DNA from: an uncultured Trueperaceae bacterium
GTDB lineage: Bacteria > Deinococcota > Deinococci > Deinococcales > Trueperaceae
Direction of reading: 5' to 3'
Assembly: GCA_913057165.1 (NCBI GenBank)
Contig: CAJXNS010000014.1
Coordinates: 1-35,003 of the forward strand
DNA length: 35,003 nucleotides
Below, piece by piece: positions 7,487-16,437 of the stretch; the first letter of the stretch is position 1; every line of letters begins with the position of its first letter. The notes beneath the pieces were generated by a model, which was not told where the DNA came from, ran no database searches, and worked only from the letters and a program-made list of their open reading frames with translations. The position numbers and the translations under genes are program-made.

Positions 7487-8576
7487 GCTCGGCCAATCGG
7501 TCTACGTGGATGAAATCCGTCGTTCCTGGTTGGAGGACGGCACGCTTGAACGGTTCGTGTCCGAAGATGCGGTTCGCGGCGTCACAAGCAACCCTGCCAT
7601 TTTTGAGAAGTCCATCGCCCAAACGGCGGACTACCAAAGCGCGATTGCCGCACTGGCAGCCGCTGGGCACACGGTGGACGAAATTTATGAAACGTTGGTG
7701 GTGGAGGACATCGCACGCGCTGCGGATGTCTTCCGGCCGCAGTTTGATGCGTCGGACGGTCGCTACGGCTGGGTGTCCCTCGAGGTCAGCCCTAAGCTCG
7801 CGCACGATACAGACGGCACAGTTGAGGAAGCCCGGCGCCTGTTCGCAAAGGTTGACCGGCCCAACGTGTTCATCAAGGTGCCCGGGACCGCTGCTGGCGT
7901 GCCAGCCATCGCGCAGTTGATTGAACTTGGCATTCCGGTGAACGTGACGTTGTTGTTCGGCTTAGGCCGTTATATCGAGGTGCACCAGGCGTACATGGAG
8001 GCCCTTAAGCGCCGCGTGGATGCGGGCAAGGACGCCAACGTCGCCTCGGTCGCGTCGTTTTTCTTAAGCCGCATTGACGTGGCGATCGACCCGCAACTGG
8101 ACGCCATCGCGGCTGCGGGTGGCGCTGAGGCGAACGATGCCAACGCCCTTAAAGGTCGGATTGCGGTGGATAACGCCAAGGTTGCCTACGCGGACTACCT
8201 TGAGCGGATCGCCACCCCTGAATGGCAGGCGCTGACGGCGCAAGGGGCAAGGCCGCAACGCCTTCTTTGGGCGTCAACCGGCACGAAAAACCCTGATTAC
8301 GTCGACACCATGTACGTCGAGCCGCTCATCGGCCCTGACACGGTCAACACGATGCCTGTGGGGACGCTGGAGGCGTACCGGGATCATGGTGAACCGGCGG
8401 ACCGCATTACCGCTGGGCTGAGCGACGCCCGTGAGCGGCTGGCAAAGCTGGCAGCCCTCGGGATTGATCTGGACGCCGTGACGGCGCAACTGGAGGCCGA
8501 AGGGGTCGACAAGTTCGTCACCCCCTTTGAGTCGTTGATGGAGACGCTACAAAAGGCGGTCGCCGAGGCGCGTTAA
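7461..8576 (+). CDS. tal: Transaldolase
   Basis: Enzyme of the non-oxidative pentose phosphate pathway that moves a dihydroxyacetone unit from sedoheptulose 7-phosphate to glyceraldehyde 3-phosphate. The 371-residue length and the N-terminus ('GVTSNPAIFEKSI') fit the longer bacterial class found in actinobacteria and relatives. The Schiff-base lysine is K139 in 'NVFIKVPGT', and 'LWASTGTKNP' supplies the phosphate-binding end. The ATG at 7461 follows AAGGAG at a proper distance; an upstream in-frame TTG at 7443 would place this ribosome binding site inside the protein and was rejected. The stop shares bases with the stop of the convergent SURF1 gene in TTAA. Confidence 0.97.
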   Translation: MNPLARLPELGQSVYVDEIRRSWLEDGTLERFVSEDAVRGVTSNPAIFEKSIAQTADYQSAIAALAAAGHTVDEIYETLVVEDIARAADVFRPQFDASDGRYGWVSLEVSPKLAHDTDGTVEEARRLFAKVDRPNVFIKVPGTAAGVPAIAQLIELGIPVNVTLLFGLGRYIEVHQAYMEALKRRVDAGKDANVASVASFFLSRIDVAIDPQLDAIAAAGGAEANDANALKGRIAVDNAKVAYADYLERIATPEWQALTAQGARPQRLLWASTGTKNPDYVDTMYVEPLIGPDTVNTMPVGTLEAYRDHGEPADRITAGLSDARERLAKLAALGIDLDAVTAQLEAEGVDKFVTPFESLMETLQKAVAEAR

Positions 8577-9358
8577 CGGTCTGCTTGTCGCTGCTTGAGT
8601 CTGGACTTCAGCAACAGCACGTAGCCCACCAGGCCGATGATCGCGAAACTGAACCACTGAAAGGCGTACCCGAGGTGCGGCCCAGGGTCGGGTTCGGGTG
8701 CGTCACGCACGATGGGTAGCCGGCCGGTGCTGGCAGCCTCCCCGCTAAGGCGCTCAATGGCGCTTACCTGCACGTAAAACGGTTCGAGGGGCTGCGGGTA
8801 CTGGGGTTGCAGGCGGTCGACGTCCACGCGCGCGATGGTCTCAAGCGGTCCTGTGGGAGGGTCGCGTGGTGCGAATACCGCCAGCGGCCCGACCGGCGTG
8901 TCGCGTTCGGGCATGAGGCGCCCTTCAATCCGTACTGGGCCACTGGGGGGTGACCAGTCGGTGACGATGTCGGCTTGGAGGTCGTACGGCACCCAACCGC
9001 GATCAACAAGGATCCATTGGTCACTGCCGTCGGGCTTAAAGGGGGTGATGGCGTGGTAGCCCGGTCGATCGAGGTAACTCTGGGACCGAAGCAGTAGCCC
9101 ACCGTCCGCCGCGAACTGGCCTGTGAACACGACCGGCCGGTGGGTCGCGGCATTCGCGGCCTCGTCAGGCGCGTCGGGATCGTAGCGCCCCAAGGCTGCC
9201 AGTAGCGGCTCTGGTTCTGCGGCGAGCCGCTCCAGGAGTAACGCGTTGGCGGCGGCCTTTTGGCCGTGACGGTCCAGCTGCCAAAAGCCGAACTGGGTGA
9301 ATGTGATCACCACAGCCAAGACGACCAGGTGCCAAGGCCACAGGCGCGGCTTGAGCAT
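8573..9358 (-). CDS. SURF1 family cytochrome oxidase assembly protein
   Basis: A two-helix membrane protein that assists insertion of heme A into the cytochrome c oxidase subunit I. An N-terminal helix (about 8-25, ending 'FGFWQLDRH') and a C-terminal helix ('FAIIGLVGYVLLL') flank the extracytoplasmic beta domain. Typical SURF1 segments are 'DRPGYHAITPF', 'ILVDRGWVP' and 'HLGYAFQWFSFA'. The ATG at 9358 was chosen; a TTG four codons upstream (9370) is possible and neither has a strong ribosome binding site. The gene lies just downstream of ctaB and ctaA, the heme A synthesis genes, which fits its role. It ends on the transaldolase stop codon. Confidence 0.93.
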   Translation of the reverse strand: MLKPRLWPWHLVVLAVVITFTQFGFWQLDRHGQKAAANALLLERLAAEPEPLLAALGRYDPDAPDEAANAATHRPVVFTGQFAADGGLLLRSQSYLDRPGYHAITPFKPDGSDQWILVDRGWVPYDLQADIVTDWSPPSGPVRIEGRLMPERDTPVGPLAVFAPRDPPTGPLETIARVDVDRLQPQYPQPLEPFYVQVSAIERLSGEAASTGRLPIVRDAPEPDPGPHLGYAFQWFSFAIIGLVGYVLLLKSRLKQRQADR

Positions 9359-9386
9359 GGCGGCGATCAACGGTGCACGTCCACGG

Positions 9387-10292
9387 TCACGCGAAGAAGG
9401 TGCGGTCGACGGCCATGCTGACGAAAATCAGCGCCAGGTAGAGCATGGAGTAGAGGTACAGCGGAAGCGCGGTGGCCTTGTCGACGCCTCCACCTGCCTG
9501 CACGGCCCGCCACAGCGACGCAACCCGAAACGCCAGGAATAGGTTGAGGGCCAACGCAGCGAGCAGGTACATCACGCTGAATTCATTCAGGGCGAACGGA
9601 ATGAACGTCAGCATGGCCGTCAGTACGGTGTACATGACGATTTGCAGCATGGTGGCCTTTTCGCCGATCACGCTTGGTGCCATGGGTACCCCCACGGCCT
9701 CGTAGTCTTTTTTGATCATGAGTGCAAGCGCCCAAAAGTGCATGGGGGTCCACATGAACACCAGCGTGAATAACAACCACGCCAGCAGACTTAGGTCTCC
9801 GGTCACGGCAGCCCAACCCACCAACGGCGGGATGGCGCCGGCCGCACCGCCGATGACGATGTTATGCCACGTGCTTCGCTTCAACCACATGGTGTAGATC
9901 AGCACGTAAAAGGCGATGCCCGCCCAGGCGAGCAGGGCCGCCAGAAGATTGGCGGTGATGATGAGCACTAAGGCTGAGCCGACGGTGAGAGCCACCGCGA
10001 AAAGCACGGCGTTCGTGAGCGGAATGCGGTCTTCGGCGATCGGTCGGCTGGCCGTGCGGCGCATCCGCTTGTCGATATCGCGGTCGTACACCATATTGAA
10101 CACGCCTGCCGCACCGGCGGCCATGTAGCCCCCTGCCAGGACGCCAAGGAGCGGTACCAAACCTGGCCAACCGTCGGCCGCGACGAACATGGGCGTCACC
10201 GCAATCACCAGCAGAAGGCTGATGACCTTGGGCTTGGTGAGCACCAAGTAGTCACGCCAGGTGGCCCGCGTGGCGACCGCCTCGGTGGTCAT
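9387..10292 (-). CDS. ctaB: Protoheme IX farnesyltransferase (heme O synthase)
   Basis: Polytopic UbiA-family prenyltransferase of 301 residues that attaches a farnesyl chain to heme B, giving heme O. The first acidic motif is 'NMVYDRDIDKRMRRT' with the family asparagine and aspartates. The N-terminal 'YLVLTKPKVISLLL' is typical for CtaB/COX10, and the second prenyl-diphosphate region falls in 'LMIKKDYEAVGVPM'. Eight to nine membrane helices are apparent. The ATG overlaps the ctaA stop by four bases. With ctaA and SURF1 it forms a heme A/oxidase assembly operon on the minus strand. Confidence 0.96.
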   Translation of the reverse strand: MTTEAVATRATWRDYLVLTKPKVISLLLVIAVTPMFVAADGWPGLVPLLGVLAGGYMAAGAAGVFNMVYDRDIDKRMRRTASRPIAEDRIPLTNAVLFAVALTVGSALVLIITANLLAALLAWAGIAFYVLIYTMWLKRSTWHNIVIGGAAGAIPPLVGWAAVTGDLSLLAWLLFTLVFMWTPMHFWALALMIKKDYEAVGVPMAPSVIGEKATMLQIVMYTVLTAMLTFIPFALNEFSVMYLLAALALNLFLAFRVASLWRAVQAGGGVDKATALPLYLYSMLYLALIFVSMAVDRTFFA

Positions 10293-11269
10293 CCAGCCCT
10301 CCCCAGCGGTTGCCGGACAGCCAACCGCGCGGTGCGCAGCGGTGCGTCTGAACCAAGCATGACGAGCGACATGGCCGACAGCAGCACGAACGCCACGACG
10401 GCCATACCGAGGTGAATCAGCTGCAACGCGGCGGGCGCGAGCAACGCCCAGTTGACCGTGCCGATCGCGAGTTGGGCGATGTACACGCCAAACAGCGCCT
10501 GCGCGAGTGGCCGGGCTTCACGGACGGGCTTAAGCCACCAGCCAAACCCCAGGCTGATGAACAGATAGATGCCTACCCCAACCGCAATGATGGGATGAAG
10601 AATACGGATGCGGATCATCCAATGCGACTCAGGATTGAAGTCCGCTGCCAGTCCCGCTGCCAGGCTTTCACTCGCCTCCGGGAAAATGGTGTTGCCCATG
10701 GCGGCAATCTTGCCGAAGAACATGACCACCAGCATGCCCACAAACGCCAGGGCAAGCGTCCCGGTGAGCAGCCTTTGGGCCCGCAGCCTTACCGGCCACT
10801 GGGCCGCACCACGCGCGTACACGACCGCACCCACGAGTGTGCTCATGAGCAGCATGGCGTTCACCATGTGTGCCGCATTGACGACGGCACGAAGCACCGA
10901 GTCGTTGTCACCCGTGAGGGCAAACACAACCAGGGCCGCCCCGAAGAGGGATTCGATGATCAAGAACACGAAGGCGGCCACACTGAAGACGTAAACCCCG
11001 CGATTTTCGTCGCGGACACGCCGGGCCTTCCGCCACATCCAAACGCCAATAATGAGGACGCCCAAGGAAAGAAGCCGGTGCGAAAACTCAATCATGGTTT
11101 CCGTCGCAGCACCCACAGGAATGATGTCGCCGTAACACAGCGGCCAACTACGGCCGCAACCGTCGCCGGAGTGCGTGATGCGCACCACAGCGCCTTGCAA
11201 GATCACAATAAAGTTGGCGGCAAGGGCGATCCACGTCAGGGTTGGCAGCGACGGATTCAGACGTTTCAT
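10289..11269 (-). CDS. ctaA: Heme A synthase (COX15/CtaA)
   Basis: Eight-helix membrane enzyme that oxidises the C8 methyl of heme O to the formyl group of heme A. Visible marks are 'GAVVRITHSGDGCGRSWPLC' with the paired cysteines of the first loop, 'IEFSHRLLS' with a heme-ligand histidine, and further histidines in 'AAHMVNAMLLM' and 'LIHLGMAVVAF'. The ATG at 11269 gives a normal N-terminus. A GGAGG lies 14 bases before it, and that GGAGG would fall within the coding sequence if the ATG at 11290 were used. Upstream, an intergenic space is shared with the divergent TPR gene. Confidence 0.95.
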   Translation of the reverse strand: MKRLNPSLPTLTWIALAANFIVILQGAVVRITHSGDGCGRSWPLCYGDIIPVGAATETMIEFSHRLLSLGVLIIGVWMWRKARRVRDENRGVYVFSVAAFVFLIIESLFGAALVVFALTGDNDSVLRAVVNAAHMVNAMLLMSTLVGAVVYARGAAQWPVRLRAQRLLTGTLALAFVGMLVVMFFGKIAAMGNTIFPEASESLAAGLAADFNPESHWMIRIRILHPIIAVGVGIYLFISLGFGWWLKPVREARPLAQALFGVYIAQLAIGTVNWALLAPAALQLIHLGMAVVAFVLLSAMSLVMLGSDAPLRTARLAVRQPLGRAG

Positions 11270-11290
11270 GGCAGCGCAGGCAGCCTCCAT

Positions 11291-11308
11291 GGCGCGAAAA
11301 AGCGCGCC
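11291..11308 (-). other. Hairpin in the probable 5' leader of ctaA
   Basis: GGCGCG (11291-11296) and CGCGCC (11303-11308) form a perfect six-base stem with a six-base loop. It lies just upstream of GGAGG and the ctaA start on the minus strand. It has no T-tract, so it is not an ordinary terminator; an effect on ribosome access is possible but unproven. Confidence 0.35.
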
Positions 11309-11438
11309 GAAATTCGGACGCTAACGTAGCACTTTAGCGGGCCATGCGGCCGTATGAGGCGACAATTTACGTCCGTCAGACCGGCACGCCAAGGGCGCTG
11401 CATCCGGTAAGGTGCGCACAAGAGAAAGGAAGGTTGCG

Positions 11439-12536
11439 GTGATTCGGTTGCATTCACGTTTGTTCGCCTGGACGGTCGCGCTCGCCACGCTCGCGTGGCT
11501 GGGCTTGGCATTCGCCCAGGACACCACGAACCCCGTTGACGAGGGAGCGTTTTACCTCGGTCGTGGGGAGTGCAACCTTGCCGAGTTCGCGTACCAAGAC
11601 GCGCTCGAGGAGAACCCAGGAGACGTGACGGCCTTGGTTGGCCTAGGCCGGGCGCAGCGATGCTTGGGGGACACGCAAGGCGCGGTCACCACCCACCGGC
11701 AGGCCGTGTTGGCGTCAGGCCAAGCCTTAGAACCACTCGTGGAGCTTGCCCTTTCGTACCGGGCAGATGCGACGCGCAACGGGCTTGACCAGACAGCCCT
11801 TAACGACGCACTGGAAACCGCCGACGTCGCCAAACAACTCAATCCAGACGACCCACGCCCGCACGCAGTCGAAGGGTTCGTGTTGCTCGATGTCGGCAGC
11901 ACCGCCGCTGCCGCCGAGGCGCTTCAGACGGCGATCGACCGGATGCGCGACGAAGGTGCGGTCATGGACGATGCAGAGAAGGCCCGGGTGTACTTGAATT
12001 TAGGTCGCGCGCAACGTGACCTCAATGACCTCGATGCAGCACGCTCGGCACTCGAGGCCGCAGCAACACGCGATCCAAGTAACGCCCAAGCGTTTGCGTT
12101 GCTTGGGGATGTCGAGTTTTTGCGCGGAAGCTGCGAAGCGGCATTGATCGCCATGGAGCGCGCCACGGAACTTTCACCCGATGCGCCACTCCTGCTTGGT
12201 CGCCTTGGCATCACCCGCATCCAGTGCGGTGAGCCCGAGCAGGCCGTGGCTGCGTTGCAGCAAGCCACACGGGACGATGCCGCATTGTTCGCGCCGGCCC
12301 TGTTTACCTACCTCGCAGAGGCGTACCTTGCGGTAGGCCAGTCGGCCGCAGCGGTGGAGCCTGCCCGCAAGGGGTCGCTGCTGCCACCCGAGCGTGCTGA
12401 CGCGTGGGTCGTTCTCGCCCGCGCCTTGCTGGAGCGAGGCTATCCAGGGGACGTTGAGCAGGCCCGCAATGCCGTGCAACGAGCGGCAGAGTTGGATCCC
12501 AGCCTGACGAACCTTGCTGACGACCTCGGCCTGTAA
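11439..12536 (+). CDS. Exported TPR-repeat protein of unknown function
   Basis: A 365-residue protein with a signal peptide ('LFAWTVALATLAWLGLAFA') cleaved probably after AFA. The rest is TPR-like repeats rich in alanine and aspartate, e.g. 'YLNLGRAQRDLNDLDAARSA' and 'AFALLGDVEFLRGSCEAAL'. Three cysteines recur in repeat positions (ECN, RCLGD, SCEA). TPR arrays in the periplasm usually hold protein complexes together; no partner can be named. The GTG at 11439 was chosen because GAAAGGAAGG lies just before it; an earlier in-frame GTG at 11412 lacks such a site. Divergent from ctaA and upstream of the ribosomal protein block. Confidence 0.85.
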   Translation: MIRLHSRLFAWTVALATLAWLGLAFAQDTTNPVDEGAFYLGRGECNLAEFAYQDALEENPGDVTALVGLGRAQRCLGDTQGAVTTHRQAVLASGQALEPLVELALSYRADATRNGLDQTALNDALETADVAKQLNPDDPRPHAVEGFVLLDVGSTAAAAEALQTAIDRMRDEGAVMDDAEKARVYLNLGRAQRDLNDLDAARSALEAAATRDPSNAQAFALLGDVEFLRGSCEAALIAMERATELSPDAPLLLGRLGITRIQCGEPEQAVAALQQATRDDAALFAPALFTYLAEAYLAVGQSAAAVEPARKGSLLPPERADAWVVLARALLERGYPGDVEQARNAVQRAAELDPSLTNLADDLGL

Positions 12537-12571
12537 CCCGTAACTGCGCGACGCGCGACAGCATCATCTGG

Positions 12572-12577
12572 TACACT
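12572..12577 (+). promoter_or_regulatory. Possible -10 box of the rpsB promoter
   Basis: TGGTACACT contains an extended -10-like TACACT. Initiation a few bases later would give a leader of about 110 bases before rpsB. No good -35 box is evident. Confidence 0.3.
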
Positions 12578-12604
12578 CGTCCGGCTTGAACGGAGGCGCG
12601 GCAG

Positions 12605-12690
12605 CGGGACGTCCGCCGCCATCCGCAAGCCACGGCCCCCACGAACCTCGCGGGTGGCGAATCCTAGCCCAACGTCCCGTCTCAGGAGGC
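12605..12690 (+). promoter_or_regulatory. Structured rpsB leader, candidate autoregulatory RNA
   Basis: CGGGACGT (12605-12612) can pair with ACGTCCCG (12672-12679), closing a long domain just before the ribosome binding site AGGAGG (12684-12689). Inside it GCCAC (12629-12633) can pair with GTGGC (12654-12658). Ribosomal protein S2 leaders that repress their own mRNA are known in other bacteria. Whether this one does so is inferred from position and foldability only. Confidence 0.4.
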
Positions 12691-12693
12691 CCC

Positions 12694-13521
12694 ATGCCCT
12701 ACCTTGGAATGAAACAACTGCTTGAAGCCGGCGTGCACTTCGGACACGAAACGAAACGCTGGAACCCGAAGATGAAGCGTTACATCTTCGCCGAGCGCAA
12801 CGGCATTTTCATTATCGACCTGCAAAAGACGTTGGTGGAAAGCGAAAAGGCGCTGGACTACCTCAAGGACGTGGCCGCCCGCGGTGGCACCATCCTGTTC
12901 GTCGGCACCAAAAAGCAAGCGCAAGAAATCCTTGCTGCCGAGGCGAAACGCTGCGGCATGCCGTACGTCAACGAGCGTTGGTTGGGTGGTTTGCTGACCA
13001 ACTTCAAGACGATTCGCAAACGCGTTGAGCGCCTGAAGCAGCTCGAAGAGATGTTCGAAGACGGCTCGGTACGGCGCTACAACAAAAAAGAACAAATCGA
13101 CCTTGGCAAGGAACTGCAGCGCCTGCAGCGTTACTTGGGCGGCATCCGTGAGATGACGCGCCTACCGGACGCCATCTTCATCATCGACCCGGCGAAGGAA
13201 GCAATCGCAGCCGATGAAGCCAACAAGCTCGGTATCCCGGCTGTGGCACTGGCTGACACCGACTCAGATCCGGACGTGCTGGATTACATCGTCCCGGGTA
13301 ACGACGACGCGATTCGCTCCATCCAGCTTGTTGCCGGCGCGCTCGCCGACGCCATCGTGGAGGTCAAAGGTGGCGTGGACGCGCCAACCGATGAGCCTGC
13401 TGCAGCAAGCGAGGCAACCGAAGCCAGCGCACCAGAGGGCGACGCTCCAGTTGAAGCGGACGCTGAAACCAGTGAGCCCGATAGCAGCAGCGACGAAGAA
13501 GCCAAACCCGCCGAGGCGTAA
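12694..13521 (+). CDS. rpsB: 30S ribosomal protein S2
   Basis: Small-subunit ribosomal protein of 275 residues. The N-terminus '[20 protein letters not shown]' and later '[16 protein letters not shown]', '[15 protein letters not shown]' and '[13 protein letters not shown]' are diagnostic of S2. The last 40 residues are an alanine, glutamate and proline-rich acidic tail, probably disordered. The ATG at 12694 follows TCAGGAGG; the frame is open further upstream but that part is leader. Followed by tsf, pyrH and frr in the order seen in many bacteria. Confidence 0.98.
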   Translation: MPYLGMKQLLEAGVHFGHETKRWNPKMKRYIFAERNGIFIIDLQKTLVESEKALDYLKDVAARGGTILFVGTKKQAQEILAAEAKRCGMPYVNERWLGGLLTNFKTIRKRVERLKQLEEMFEDGSVRRYNKKEQIDLGKELQRLQRYLGGIREMTRLPDAIFIIDPAKEAIAADEANKLGIPAVALADTDSDPDVLDYIVPGNDDAIRSIQLVAGALADAIVEVKGGVDAPTDEPAAASEATEASAPEGDAPVEADAETSEPDSSSDEEAKPAEA

Positions 13522-13548
13522 ACCCAACCCACACGGAGGCAACGACCA

Positions 13549-14869
<1,321 letters not shown>

Positions 14870-14962
14870 GGCGTTACCTCGCGTCTCGGCGCGTGTCACA
14901 GACGCGGTAAACTGCGTCCGCAAACACCGAAACCACCCGCTTACCCCACGAGGAGGTCCGCC

Positions 14963-15517
14963 ATGGACGACGTACTCAAAGACGCCAAGCAACGCATGGA
15001 CAAGTCGTACGAATCGTTCGAAAGCCACATTGCGACGGTGCGTACTGGACGGGCCAACCCGGCCGTGCTGGACCGCGTGTCCGTGGATTACTACGGTGCC
15101 AGCATGCCGCTCAACCAGATCGCGAGCATCAGCAGCCCCGACCCTCGCACGCTGGTGATTACGCCGTTCGACAAGAGCGCCATCGGTGAAATTGAGCGTG
15201 CCATCCGCGAGTCGGACTTGGGTTTCAACCCGAACGACCAGGGGGATGCTGTGTTCATCACCGTACCGCCACTCAACGATGAACGCCGGCGTGAGCTCGT
15301 CAAGACCGTCAAGGCCATGGGTGAAGAGGCCAAGGTCGCCGTGCGCAACATTCGGCGCGACGCCAACCACGAGCTGACGGCGTTACAGAAAGACCACGAG
15401 ATTACCGAAGATGACCTGCGTCGCGGCGAAGCCGACGTCCAAAAAATGACGGATGACGTGGCGGCCCATATCGACGAGCGGATTAAACGTAAAGAAGCCG
15501 AAATCTTGGAGGTCTAA
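14963..15517 (+). CDS. frr: Ribosome recycling factor
   Basis: A 184-residue two-domain protein that, with EF-G, splits ribosomes after termination. 'VRTGRANPAVLDRVSVDYYG' marks domain I, 'PFDKSAIGEIERAI' and 'VPPLNDERRRELVKTVK' the rest. The start has CGAGGAGG eight bases before the ATG. A TAAACT at 14908-14913 in the 93-base gap after pyrH could be a -10 box for a separate promoter, but no matching -35 is seen. The last codons overlap the possible start of cdsA. Confidence 0.98.
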   Translation: MDDVLKDAKQRMDKSYESFESHIATVRTGRANPAVLDRVSVDYYGASMPLNQIASISSPDPRTLVITPFDKSAIGEIERAIRESDLGFNPNDQGDAVFITVPPLNDERRRELVKTVKAMGEEAKVAVRNIRRDANHELTALQKDHEITEDDLRRGEADVQKMTDDVAAHIDERIKRKEAEILEV

Positions 15518-16412
15518 CGTCCCCAAGGTCACCACAAACACCCAAAAGCACACGAACCCGCCTGCCACGCGGGTTCGTGCTGCATGGGCGTTCATCGCCT
15601 TTGTGGTGACGATCGCAGCGGGACTTTTGGGGCCTTATGCCCTCATTCCCCTCTATCTCTACCTGGCCATCTTCGGTGTCCTCGAGTACGCCTCCATGCT
15701 GCGCCTACGCGGTGTCGGCGTCCACCGCGACGGCCTGCTGGCCATGGTCATCTTGCTGGTACCTGCGTCCCTGCCGGACGACGATCCGCTGGGGCTCACC
15801 ACCGCATGGTTTGCGTACCCTGACCGTTCCCAATTGACGCTCGCGTTCGTGATCATGATGATGGTCATCAGTCTCGGCCGTCGCATTCGCGACCCGTTCC
15901 CCACCATCGTCTACTCGCTCCTTGGGTACTTGTGGATCCCCACCTTTTTGAGTTTCATGCTGACACTGCGCTCAAGCCCCGACCCGAGTGCTGGCTTGGT
16001 CAACGTGCTGCTTCCCGCGCTAGCGGTCATCGCGAGTGACGTCGGGGCGTTTCTCGCCGGGAAGTTCTTCGGCCGGACGCCGTTCATGCGGCATTTAAGC
16101 CCTTCAAAAACCATCGAAGGGGCTGCGGGTGGGCTGCTCCTCGCCACCATCGCACTACCGGTATCCCACGCGGTGTTCGCGGCCTTCTCACTGCCCAGCC
16201 CCGAGCCGGCGGTCCTGCTCGCCTTCGGGCTCATTGTCGCGGCCTTCTCGCAGGCAGGCGACCTGTTCGAAAGCCTCATCAAACGTTGGGCGGGCGTGAA
16301 AGACACGGGCCTGTTCCTACCAGGCCAAGGCGGCGTGCTCGACCGCATCGACTCGCACCTGATCGGCCTGCCGGTCGGCTTCTTCTTGCTCAGCCTGATG
16401 GGGCGCCTCTAA
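15453..16412 (+). CDS. cdsA: Phosphatidate cytidylyltransferase (CDP-diglyceride synthase), start uncertain
   Basis: Polytopic membrane enzyme that makes CDP-diacylglycerol from phosphatidate and CTP, the precursor of phospholipids. The C-terminal signature is clear: 'SLIKRWAGVKDTGLFLPGQG' then 'GVLDRIDS'. The usual histidine of PGHGG is glutamine here (PGQGG). The family N-terminus seems to begin around 'ATRVRAAWAFIAFV' (from about 15564), so the start should be near or before 15564. Yet no ATG, GTG, TTG or CTG is in frame between the frr stop and 15602. The ATG at 15453, inside frr, is the only conventional start that keeps this segment; it has no ribosome binding site and adds a basic 37-residue extension. 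The next GTG (15603) would cut into the first helix. Confidence 0.9.
   Translation: MTWRPISTSGLNVKKPKSWRSNVPKVTTNTQKHTNPPATRVRAAWAFIAFVVTIAAGLLGPYALIPLYLYLAIFGVLEYASMLRLRGVGVHRDGLLAMVILLVPASLPDDDPLGLTTAWFAYPDRSQLTLAFVIMMMVISLGRRIRDPFPTIVYSLLGYLWIPTFLSFMLTLRSSPDPSAGLVNVLLPALAVIASDVGAFLAGKFFGRTPFMRHLSPSKTIEGAAGGLLLATIALPVSHAVFAAFSLPSPEPAVLLAFGLIVAAFSQAGDLFESLIKRWAGVKDTGLFLPGQGGVLDRIDSHLIGLPVGFFLLSLMGRL
15508..15512 (+). promoter_or_regulatory. Ribosome binding site-like GGAGG at the end of frr
   Basis: GGAGG is followed after six bases by GTC at 15519, in frame with cdsA and directly after the frr stop. Its position suits a cdsA start, but GTC is not a normal initiator. It may signal an unusual start or a base difference at this codon. 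Confidence 0.35.
15551..15579 (+). repeat. Perfect 11-bp inverted repeat between frr and the cdsA core
   Basis: CACGAACCCGC (15551-15561) and GCGGGTTCGTG (15569-15579) are exact reverse complements with a seven-base loop. The stem is GC-rich and would be stable in RNA. There is no T-tract after it. It lies within the possible N-terminal extension of CdsA, so it could be coding, an attenuator-like hairpin or an RNA processing site. Confidence 0.6.
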
Positions 16413-16423
16413 GCTGTCGGCGT

Positions 16424-16429
16424 TAGACT
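16424..16429 (+). promoter_or_regulatory. -10 box of a probable leaderless promoter for glnS
   Basis: TAGACT is followed by eight bases (GACACGCC) and the ATG at 16438. There is no Shine-Dalgarno sequence in the 27-base gap after cdsA. A transcript from here would begin at or next to the start codon. Confidence 0.45.
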
Positions 16430-16437
16430 GACACGCC

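Noticed and set aside
10412-11329. Long open frame of 305 codons on the plus strand, antisense to ctaA
   Set aside because: Rich in His, Gln and Arg with no hydrophobic core or known motif; ctaA on the other strand is unmistakable. It is a by-product of high GC.
12641-12662. T-box-like GGGTGGCG in the rpsB leader
   Set aside because: Resembles part of a T-box antiterminator, but there is no specifier stem or matching downstream gene.
12586-12693. Extended N-terminus for ribosomal protein S2
   Set aside because: S2 begins normally at 12694 behind AGGAGG; the upstream part lies in the leader.
15551-15579. Intrinsic terminator between frr and cdsA
   Set aside because: The stem is strong but is followed by CTGCATGG with no T-run, so ordinary termination is not supported.
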